A stretch of DNA of 5,133 nt from Lysobacterales bacterium. Its GTDB lineage: Bacteria > Pseudomonadota > Gammaproteobacteria > Xanthomonadales > Rhodanobacteraceae. Below, piece after piece: positions 1 to 4,758 of this stretch. The notes under the pieces are model-generated. The model was not told the origin of the DNA and ran no database searches. It worked only from the letters and a program-made list of their open reading frames with translations. The translations under genes and the position numbers were made by a program. The stretch lies in assembly GCA_013298265.1 (NCBI GenBank), contig JAAFHE010000337.1:1-5133 (forward strand), read 5' to 3'. Position 1 is the first letter of the stretch. The number at the start of each line of letters is the position of its first letter.

Positions 1-25
1 ATGCGAGGCGCGCTGCAGTGCAGTG

Positions 26-57
26 CGCTACCGATTGCCGCCGTTTTAACGGTAGCG
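26..57. repeat. 8-bp perfect inverted repeat
   Basis: CGCTACCG at 26-33 is the exact reverse complement of CGGTAGCG at 50-57, with a 16-nt loop. A smaller alternative stem, CCGTT (41-45) with AACGG (48-52), lies partly inside it. No T-run follows the right arm, so an intrinsic terminator is not supported. It may be the edge of the repeat element that continues to 317, or a chance structure. Confidence 0.4.
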
Positions 58-108
58 TCGCCCGGCAGCACCATCCCCACCCCAACCCTCCGGCCCGTTG
101 GGCGTTCA

Positions 109-143
109 GGGCAACCAGAACCTTCGGTTCTAAGCGGTTGCCC
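109..143. repeat. Two-part hairpin, 14 bp paired
   Basis: GGGCAACC (109-116) pairs exactly with GGTTGCCC (136-143). Directly inside it, AGAACC (117-122) pairs exactly with GGTTCT (126-131), leaving a TTC loop and one 4-nt bulge (AAGC, 132-135). The structure sits between the left inverted arm and the tandem array. It has no trailing T-tract, so it is not called a terminator. In RNA it would be a stable element if the upstream region is transcribed into gspH. Confidence 0.6.
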
Positions 144-149
144 ATTCAC

Positions 150-301
150 CCCCTTGAAGGGGAGGGGGACCATGCCGCTGCGCGTTTTAGCCATCCCCTT
201 CAAGGTGAGGGGGGCCATGCCGCTGCGCGATTTAGCCCTCCCCTTCAAGGAGAGGGGGGCCATGCCGCCACGCGTTTTAGCCCTCCCCTTCAAGGGGAGG
301 G
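150..301. repeat. Tandem array of a 45-bp unit, three full copies plus a 17-bp partial copy
   Basis: The units are 150-194, 195-239, 240-284 and a partial 285-301. Each begins CCCCTT(G/C)AAGG, continues with a GAGGGGG stretch and CCATGCCG, and ends in a TTTAGCC segment. By hand alignment full units 1 and 2 differ at 5 of 45 positions, 2 and 3 at 4, and 1 and 3 at 6. The last boundary forms a near-perfect palindrome at 281-301, with 10-bp arms CCCTCCCCTT and AAGGGGAGGG around one base. The unit is 15 codons long and has no stop in frames 1 and 3, so spurious ORFs run through it. It is not a CRISPR array, because the period has no unique spacers. Confidence 0.85.
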
Positions 302-356
302 TTGGGTGGGGATGGTGTCGTCCTTGCGCATGCAGTTAGCTGATAGCAGCGACGCG

Positions 357-917
357 ATGGCTGTCCCGGCCTTCGAACCCTCTCAGAAACGCGGCGCCCG
401 TCATTCGCGCGCACACGTCGACTGCTCACACGGCTTCACCCTGATCGAAATCCTCGTCGTCGTCGTGATCCTCGCGGTCATGGCCGCAGCGGTCAGCATC
501 GCGCTGTCAGGTGCCGGCGGCGAGCGCCAGGCCGAGCGCGAGGCCGAGCGGCTGCAGGCGCTGATCGGCTATGCCTGCGAACACGCCGAGATCGGCGGCC
601 GCCCGGTGGGGCTAAGCTTCGTCCCGGGCGGATTCCTGTTCAGCCAGCGCAACGGCGAAACCTGGAAGACGTTCGATCAGGGCGAACTGCGCATGCGCGA
701 CTGGCCCGGCAACCTGCGCGCGGAACTCAGCCGCGACGGCAGGCGTATCGAGATTCCACCGCAGCCGCCCGAAATTCCTCCGATCGTCTGTTTCGCCTCG
801 GGTGAACTCACGCCGTTCCGGCTGGAACTGTCCGTGCCCGACCTGGCACTGCGCTGGCGCCTGGACGGCGCCATCGACGGCAGCGTGCAACGCGAGCGTC
901 GCGATGTGTCGCGCTGA
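357..917 (+). CDS. gspH: Type II secretion minor pseudopilin GspH
   Basis: GspH is a minor pseudopilin that is processed by the prepilin peptidase and placed near the tip of the periplasmic T2SS pseudopilus. From the ATG at 357 the product is 186 aa, near the usual family length. A 26-residue basic leader ends in HG, followed by the mature N-terminus FTLIE (residues 27-31, Glu at +5) and a hydrophobic helix to about residue 50. A charged coiled stretch (GGERQAEREAERLQAL, 54-69) leads into the globular domain, which ends with the GspH-typical CFASGELTPFRLEL (145-158). Cys74 and Cys145 are the two mature cysteines. The start is uncertain: the frame is open upstream, with in-frame ATGs at 312 and 330. 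I chose 357 because it gives the shortest leader; no clear ribosome binding site precedes it. The end overlaps gspI by 14 nt. Confidence 0.92.
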   Translation: MAVPAFEPSQKRGARHSRAHVDCSHGFTLIEILVVVVILAVMAAAVSIALSGAGGERQAEREAERLQALIGYACEHAEIGGRPVGLSFVPGGFLFSQRNGETWKTFDQGELRMRDWPGNLRAELSRDGRRIEIPPQPPEIPPIVCFASGELTPFRLELSVPDLALRWRLDGAIDGSVQRERRDVSR

Positions 918-1356
918 GCGCCGCTCTGCGGCAGGCAACTTCGACGTGAGCCGCCACGCGGCGCGCAGGTTCGATTTCCGGCGCCACGCGCCGCATGGCT
1001 TCACCTTGCTCGAAGTGCTGATCGCGCTGGTCGTGCTGGCCCTCGCGCTGACCGCGCTCGTGCATGCGGCCGGGGTCAGCGTGCGCGATTTCGGTGGCCT
1101 GCGTGAACGCAGCTACGCGGGCTGGGTCGCGGCGAATGTCGTGACCGAGGCGCGCCTGAAGGAACGCCTGCCGGCCCCGGGACGTCGCGACGGCCAGCAG
1201 CGTCTCGCGGGACGCGAGTGGTACTGGCGTCTCGAGGTCGCCGACACGCAGGACCCGCGCATCCGCCGTCTCGACGTGCAGGTCTTCGCCGATCTGGCAC
1301 GCACCGATCCGGTCGCGCAGCTAACCGGCTTCGCCGGCGACAGCGTGCAGCCGTGA
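904..1356 (+). CDS. gspI: Type II secretion minor pseudopilin GspI
   Basis: GspI is the minor pseudopilin thought to nucleate the GspI-J-K tip complex at the inner membrane. The ATG at 904 overlaps the end of gspH by 14 nt and gives 150 aa. The prepilin site is HG|FTLLE (mature start at residue 33, Glu+5), followed by a hydrophobic helix (VLIALVVLALALTALVHAAG, 38-57). After it come the family-typical AGWVAANVVTEARL (72-85), GREWYWRLEV (103-112) and RRLDVQVF (121-128). The 32-residue leader is long. An in-frame GTG at 946 would give an 18-residue leader and 136 aa, closer to usual GspI length, so either start is possible. The leader contains an RHA(A/P) duplication encoded by a 30-bp imperfect repeat. 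The stop codon overlaps the gspJ start (GTGA), indicating translational coupling. Confidence 0.92.
   Translation: MCRAERRSAAGNFDVSRHAARRFDFRRHAPHGFTLLEVLIALVVLALALTALVHAAGVSVRDFGGLRERSYAGWVAANVVTEARLKERLPAPGRRDGQQRLAGREWYWRLEVADTQDPRIRRLDVQVFADLARTDPVAQLTGFAGDSVQP
950..992 (+). repeat. Twin CAC-loop hairpins in the gspI leader
   Basis: GCCGC-CAC-GCGGC (950-962) and GGCGC-CAC-GCGCC (980-992) are two perfect 5-bp hairpins with the same triloop, exactly 30 bp apart. They differ by one C-G to G-C swap that keeps pairing. They lie in the gspI leader-coding region, starting 2 nt after the alternative GTG start (946-948) and ending just before the prepilin cleavage site. They could influence gspI initiation, or simply be a small duplication in GC-rich DNA. 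Confidence 0.4.
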
Positions 1357-1976
1357 ACGCCCCCCGCCTGTCGCGTGCATACGCAGGCTTCACCCTGGTC
1401 GAAGTGCTGGTCGCGACCGCCGTGTTCGCGATCATGTCCGCGATGGCCTGGGGTGGGCTAAACGCCGTGATCCGCACGCGCGAGGCGCTGGTTGCCGAGC
1501 AGCAGGACTTCAATCGCACGCTGCGCGCGGTCGCTGCGCTGGAACGCGATCTGCTCGCTGCCACCGCCCGTCCGGTGCGGGGCAACTACGGCGAGCCGCT
1601 GCCGGCACTGCGCGGCGACGGCGATCATCTCGAACTGACCCGGCTCGGCTTCGCCAGTTCGCTGGTCGATGCACGCTCGAACCTCGAGCGTGTCGTCTAC
1701 GAACAGGACGGCAGCACACTCAAGCGCGGCCGCTTCGCCGTGCTCGACCGCGCCGCCGGCAGCCTGCCGGAGTTCACGACCGTGCGCGACCGCGTGCGTC
1801 GGCTGCAGTTGCGCTATCTGGACTCCCAGGGCCGCTGGCTCGATGCCTGGCCGCGCCGTGACGACAAGCCCGAAGCCTTGCCACAGGCGATCGAGTTCCG
1901 CCTCGACATCGACGGCGTCGGCGAAATCAGCCGGCTGATCGAGCTGCCGTCGTCGAATCCCGGAGGCCCGCGCTGA
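1353..1976 (+). CDS. gspJ: Type II secretion minor pseudopilin GspJ
   Basis: GspJ is a minor pseudopilin of the GspI-J-K tip complex. The 207-aa product is of normal family length. The start is GTG, overlapping the gspI stop as GTGA, and no other start leaves a sensible leader. A 12-residue leader MNAPRLSRAYAG precedes FTLVE (13-17, Glu+5) and a hydrophobic helix to about residue 34. Family-typical features follow: ALERDLLAATARPVRG (62-77), the LELTRLGF segment (93-100), RSNLERVVYEQDG (108-120) with the L.RGRFAVLDRA continuation, LRYLDSQGRW (153-162), and ALPQAIEFRLD (175-185). No internal cysteines are present. It ends in a TGATG overlap with gspK, so the two should be translationally coupled. 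Confidence 0.95.
   Translation: MNAPRLSRAYAGFTLVEVLVATAVFAIMSAMAWGGLNAVIRTREALVAEQQDFNRTLRAVAALERDLLAATARPVRGNYGEPLPALRGDGDHLELTRLGFASSLVDARSNLERVVYEQDGSTLKRGRFAVLDRAAGSLPEFTTVRDRVRRLQLRYLDSQGRWLDAWPRRDDKPEALPQAIEFRLDIDGVGEISRLIELPSSNPGGPR
1962..1966 (+). promoter_or_regulatory. Ribosome binding site of gspK
   Basis: GGAGG lies inside the 3' end of gspJ, 9 nt ahead of the gspK ATG at 1976. It is the clearest Shine-Dalgarno match at any gene start in the window and supports that start together with the TGATG junction. Confidence 0.65.
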
Positions 1977-2908
1977 TGCGCCAGCCGCAGAACGGCGTCG
2001 CCCTGATCATTGCGCTGCTCGTGGTCGCGCTCGCCACGGTGCTGATCGCGGGCCTGCTCGACCGCGGCGAGCTGGCCGCGGCGCGCACGCGCAACCTGCT
2101 GCGCACCGAACAGGCTGATGCCTACGCACGCGGCCTGGAACTCTATGCCGCGCGCGTGCTGGAAAAAGATCTCGAACAGAATAGCGTGGACTCTCGTGGT
2201 GACCTGTGGGCGATGCCGCTGCCGCCGACCGACGTGCCCGGCGGACGCATCGCGGCACAGATGCGCGACATGAACGGCTGCTTCAACCTCAACAATCTGC
2301 TGTCGGGCGACGGCAACGAGGCGGAATGGCGTGAACGCTTCCGCCGCCTGCTGACCGCGTTGCGGCTGGATCCGACCCTGACCGAAACCGTGATCGACTG
2401 GCTGGACGCCGACGGCGAGCCGGGCGGTGGCGGTCACGGCAGCGGTGCGGAGGACAGCGTCTACGGTTCGGTGCAGCCGCCTTACCGCGCGGCCAATCGC
2501 GCCTTCGTGCATGCTTCCGAACTGCGCCTGCTGCAGGGCTTCGGCGGCAGCGTCTACGCGACGCTTGCGCCGCACGTCTGCGCGCTGCCGCGCGGCAGCC
2601 TGCTCAATCTCAACACCGCGAGCATCCCGGTACTGCAGTCGCTCAACACACGCATCACCGAGGAGGTCGCGCGCCGCCTCTGGCGCGATGGCAAGGCCGA
2701 CTGGGACGGTGTCAGCGGTTTCCGCCAGGAACTGCTGGGCCTTGCGATTCCGTTTGATGCGAGCCAGGAACGCGGCCTCAGCACGACGAGCCGCTATTTC
2801 CTCGCGCGCGGCGACATCGAACTCGACGGGCTGCTGTTCCATCCGACGAGCCTGCTCGACCGCGACCGCGGCGTGCGCGTGCTGCAGCGTTCGCGCGGCA
2901 GCGACTGA
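1976..2908 (+). CDS. gspK: Type II secretion minor pseudopilin GspK
   Basis: GspK is the large minor pseudopilin that caps the pseudopilus tip. Length is 310 aa, usual for the family. A short leader MRQPQNG is followed by VALIIALLVVALATVLIAGLL (from residue 8). The mature protein lacks Glu+5 (Ile instead), which is characteristic of GspK and consistent with a terminal position. Family landmarks in order are RNLLRTEQADAYARGLE (39-55), DLWAMPLP (76-83), GGRIAAQMRDMNGCFNLNNLL (89-109), ETVIDWLDADGEP (137-149), GAEDSVY (157-163, in the region where GspK binds calcium), YRAANRAFVHASELRLL (170-186), VCALPRGSLLNLNTAS (201-216), and a C-terminal SRYFLARGDIEL (272-283). A Gly-rich GGGGHGSG segment precedes AED. 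Cys102 and Cys202 could form a disulfide in the periplasm (inference). A clear GGAGG precedes the start. Confidence 0.96.
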   Translation: MRQPQNGVALIIALLVVALATVLIAGLLDRGELAAARTRNLLRTEQADAYARGLELYAARVLEKDLEQNSVDSRGDLWAMPLPPTDVPGGRIAAQMRDMNGCFNLNNLLSGDGNEAEWRERFRRLLTALRLDPTLTETVIDWLDADGEPGGGGHGSGAEDSVYGSVQPPYRAANRAFVHASELRLLQGFGGSVYATLAPHVCALPRGSLLNLNTASIPVLQSLNTRITEEVARRLWRDGKADWDGVSGFRQELLGLAIPFDASQERGLSTTSRYFLARGDIELDGLLFHPTSLLDRDRGVRVLQRSRGSD

Positions 2909-2928
2909 CGGCGTTGAGACGCGAGTCA

Positions 2929-2952
2929 CGCCGCGGCACAGTGCGCGCGGCG
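2929..2952 (+). other. GC-rich hairpin in the gspK-gspL gap
   Basis: CGCCGCG (2929-2935) pairs with CGCGGCG (2946-2952), and directly inside GCA (2936-2938) pairs with TGC (2942-2944) around a CAG loop, with a single G bulge at 2945. The stem has 10 pairs, nearly all G-C. It begins 20 nt after the gspK stop. No T-tract follows, so a classical intrinsic terminator is not supported. It may block 3' exonucleases or reduce read-through into gspL. Confidence 0.5.
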
Positions 2953-2969
2953 GGAGCCGGTGAGCCTGC

Positions 2970-2978
2970 TGCTACAAT
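2970..2978 (+). promoter_or_regulatory. Putative extended -10 promoter for gspLMN
   Basis: TGCTACAAT combines an extended -10 TGn with TACAAT, a 5/6 match to the sigma-70 -10 box. It lies 27 nt before the gspL ATG at 3006, placing a transcript start near 2985. No convincing -35 is seen about 17 bp upstream (GC-rich sequence), which is tolerated by extended -10 promoters. It is the most AT-rich spot in an otherwise GC-rich gap. Confidence 0.45.
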
Positions 2979-3005
2979 CCCGCGGTCCCGTCCTGCCCGG
3001 TTCTC

Positions 3006-4178
3006 ATGTCGCCACGTCTGCTGATCCGTCTGCAATCCTCTGGCCGTCACGCCTGGCTCGTGCCCGGCGCCGCGGTCGAGTCGACCGCGGGCCTGCCAAC
3101 CGCCGACGTCGTGGCGCGAGCCCAGGACATCATCGTGCTCGTCCCGGGCACCGAAGTGCTGCTGCTGGAAGCGCCCGCCGTCAGCAGGAACCGCAGCCAG
3201 CTAGCCAAGGCCGTACCCTTCGCTCTCGAAGATCAGCTCGCCCAGCCGGTGGAAGAACTGCACTTCGCGCTGGCCGGCAAGATCGACGGCCCTACCGTCG
3301 GCGTCGCCGCCGTGTCGCATGTGCGGCTGCGGCAGTGGCTGGACGAGCTGTCCGCCGCCGGCATACGTCCCGATGCGCTGCTGCCGGATTCGCTGGCACT
3401 GCCGGTCGGCCACCTGCTGATCGAAAGCGGCGGTGCGCAGCTGCGCCTGGGGCCGTGGCGCGCCGCAACGATGGAACCGGAACTGCTGGCCGAATGGCTG
3501 GAGTTCGCCGACGACGGCAGCCTGCCCGATATCGAGGTCTTCGACACGCGCTTCCAGCCGCGCCAGAACCTGCCGCTGGCCGTACGCGCGTATCACGAGC
3601 GCCAGGGCGACGCGCTGGCCCTGCTCGCCCGCGGCATCGGTGCCGAGCCGGGGCTCAATCTGCTGCAAGGCGCGCATGCGCTACGCCACCGCAGCGCGCC
3701 GGCGGCGCGCTGGTGGCGCCGATCGGCCGCCGCGGCTGCGCTGCTGCTGGTGCTGGCCTTCGCCCAGCTCGTGTTCGAACGCCATACGCTGGCGCGCGAA
3801 TCCGATCGTCTCGACACGGCGATGCGCAACGTGCTGGTGCAGAGTTTTCCCGAAATGGAAAAAGTGGCCGGGGATCCGCCGGCGCTGATGAAGAGCGCGC
3901 TCACGCGCCTGGGTGGTGGCGAGTCCAGCGGCGGCCTGCTGCGCACGCTGCGCCAGATTGCCCCTATCCTGGGCTCGACCACGCGCCTGACCACGCGCGG
4001 CATCGAATTCCGCAACGGCACGCTGGAGCTCGCCGTGACTGCACCCGATGTGCCGACGCTCGACTCGCTGCGCGAGCGCCTGGCGACGCTGCCCGGCCTC
4101 AAGGTCGAACTGACCGCGGCGAACCCGGGGCAGAACGGCGTCGACGGACGCATGCGCCTGACGGGCGCCGCGCCATGA
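3006..4178 (+). CDS. gspL: Type II secretion inner-membrane platform protein GspL
   Basis: GspL links the cytoplasmic ATPase GspE to the inner-membrane platform and pairs with GspM. Length is 390 aa, normal for the family. The cytoplasmic actin-like domain covers about residues 1-235 and shows the family signatures DIIVLVPGTEVLLLEAP (41-57), PFALEDQL (71-78), PVEELHFAL (81-89), the RPDALLPDSLALP stretch (121-133) and LNLLQG (217-222). A basic RWWRR (235-239) precedes a single membrane segment at about 240-257. The periplasmic part has a predicted coiled stretch (258-285) and a small ferredoxin-like domain at about 305-390. The protein has no cysteine. ATG 3006 begins the conserved MSPRLLIRLQ, but no Shine-Dalgarno is visible. 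It is separated from gspK by 97 bp with a candidate promoter, and its stop overlaps gspM as ATGA. Confidence 0.96.
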   Translation: MSPRLLIRLQSSGRHAWLVPGAAVESTAGLPTADVVARAQDIIVLVPGTEVLLLEAPAVSRNRSQLAKAVPFALEDQLAQPVEELHFALAGKIDGPTVGVAAVSHVRLRQWLDELSAAGIRPDALLPDSLALPVGHLLIESGGAQLRLGPWRAATMEPELLAEWLEFADDGSLPDIEVFDTRFQPRQNLPLAVRAYHERQGDALALLARGIGAEPGLNLLQGAHALRHRSAPAARWWRRSAAAAALLLVLAFAQLVFERHTLARESDRLDTAMRNVLVQSFPEMEKVAGDPPALMKSALTRLGGGESSGGLLRTLRQIAPILGSTTRLTTRGIEFRNGTLELAVTAPDVPTLDSLRERLATLPGLKVELTAANPGQNGVDGRMRLTGAAP

Positions 4179-4663
4179 TGCAGTCCTGGTGGAAAGCGCG
4201 CGAGCCGCGCGAACGACAGGTGCTGCTGGTCGGCGGCATCGTGACGGTGGTGCTGCTGGCCTGGGCCCTGGTCTGGTATCCGCTGCAGCGTTCGCGCAAC
4301 GATCTGCGCGTGCGCGTGCAGGCGCAGCAGGTCGCGCTGCAGCAGATGCGCAGCGATTCCGCACGCGTCGCCCAGCTGCACGGCCTCGGCGCGCGCGCCA
4401 AGGTCGAGCGCCAGGGCAAGTCGCTGCTTGCGCTGGCCGATGCCACGGCGCGCGGCGCCCAGCTCGCCAACGAACTTCGCCGCGTCGAACCGGTCGGACC
4501 CAAAAGCGTGCGGGTCAGCTTCGAAGGCGCGTCCTTCGATGCGATCGCCGACTGGCTGGAGGGTCTGGCGCGCGACTTCGGCGTCGTGGCCACCGATTTC
4601 TCCGCCGATCGCGCCGAAGGCACCGGCCGCGTCAACGCCCGCGTCACGCTGGAAGAGCCGTGA
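4175..4663 (+). CDS. gspM: Type II secretion inner-membrane platform protein GspM
   Basis: GspM is a single-pass inner-membrane protein that binds and stabilises GspL in the T2SS assembly platform. Length is 162 aa, typical. A short cytoplasmic N-terminus (MMQSWWKAREPRERQ) carries the common W-x-R-E-R-type pattern. A membrane helix spans about 16-35 (VLLVGGIVTVVLLAWALVWY), followed by a PLQRSR motif, a Gln-rich coiled stretch (41-67), and a periplasmic ferredoxin-like domain at about 82-162. That domain includes SVRVSFEGASFDAIADWLEGL (111-131) and a final strand RVNARVTLEEP. The start overlaps the gspL stop as ATGA; a second ATG follows at 4178. The reading frame is also open through gspL, but that upstream translation is Arg-rich and not real. 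Confidence 0.95.
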   Translation: MMQSWWKAREPRERQVLLVGGIVTVVLLAWALVWYPLQRSRNDLRVRVQAQQVALQQMRSDSARVAQLHGLGARAKVERQGKSLLALADATARGAQLANELRRVEPVGPKSVRVSFEGASFDAIADWLEGLARDFGVVATDFSADRAEGTGRVNARVTLEEP

Positions 4664-4758
4664 TGCTTGCGCGGTCTTGTGTCGCGGTATGCAGTTTCGG
4701 TCCGATTGCCGGATCGTGTCTTTCTAACATTGTCCACATTGAATCAATATCCGCATGA
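4663..4758 (+). other. Possible 31-codon bridging ORF between gspM and gspN
   Basis: The gap between gspM and gspN is 91 bp. An ATG at 4663 overlaps the gspM stop (TGATG), and the frame runs 31 codons to a TGA at 4756-4758 that overlaps the gspN ATG (ATGA). The peptide starts MLARSCVAVCSFGPIAGSC and has no recognised family. It may be a coupling or leader peptide that carries ribosomes from gspM to gspN, or chance. The sequence from about 4715 onward is visibly more AT-rich than the flanking genes. No good -35/-10 pair was found in the gap: TAACAT at 4725-4730 lacks a correctly spaced -35. Confidence 0.25.

Larger units (their letters stand above)
69..317. repeat. Composite repeat element bounded by 22-23 bp inverted arms
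   Basis: The left arm at 69-91 (starting CACCATCCCCACCCC) is the reverse complement of the right arm at 296-317 (ending GGGTGGGGATGGTG) apart from one extra C on the left. Between them lie a hairpin (109-143) and a 45-bp tandem array (150-301). Short C-rich/G-rich palindromic repeats with a CCCCTTCAAGGGG core joined to a GGGTGGGGATGG tail are known to me as interspersed intergenic sequences in Xanthomonadales and some other high-GC proteobacteria. Assigning this element to that class is inference from memory, not from a search. It carries no transposase, so it is a non-autonomous or structural repeat. Confidence 0.7.
1..356. other. Non-coding, repeat-rich stretch upstream of gspH
   Basis: No convincing gene is visible in this stretch. 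Two frames stay open through it, but their translations are low-complexity products of a 45-bp tandem repeat (PLQGEG- or LPFK-type peptides every 15 residues) and show no recognisable domain. I looked for the end of gspG, which usually precedes gspH, and found no major-pseudopilin C-terminus. The stretch holds an inverted repeat, a long imperfect hairpin, a tandem array and a pair of flanking inverted arms, listed separately. I see no good sigma-70 promoter for gspH here, so transcription may enter from beyond the left edge. Confidence 0.7.

Noticed and set aside
150..301. Possible CRISPR array
   Set aside because: The units are contiguous 45-bp tandem repeats with no unique spacers, and no cas gene is present.
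1..339. 112-codon ORF in frame 1
   Set aside because: Most of its second half is the 45-bp repeat translated (LPFK-type peptide every 15 residues), and it has no domain or orthologue pattern.
2903..2927. Small hairpin over the gspK stop (GACT/AGTC with GCGT/ACGC)
   Set aside because: Only 4-bp stems separated by an unequal internal loop; common by chance in this base composition.
1814..2929. 371-codon ORF on the - strand opposite gspK
   Set aside because: It is an antisense shadow of gspJ/gspK in GC-rich DNA; the sense frame has full GspK family landmarks and the antisense protein shows none.
2929..2952. Intrinsic terminator after gspK
   Set aside because: The stem is strong but no T-run follows, so it is listed only as a hairpin.
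2960..4174. Long frame upstream of gspM, open from a GTG at 2960
   Set aside because: This is the +2 frame of gspL, very rich in Arg and Ala. Only the part from 4175 is a real protein (GspM).
3593..4381. - strand ORFs of 227-262 codons opposite gspL
   Set aside because: Overlap a confidently assigned gene, have atypical composition and no recognisable motif.
4695..4750. Promoter for gspN
   Set aside because: TAACAT (4725-4730) and TTGCCG (4706-4711) are only 13 bp apart, and no better pair was found.
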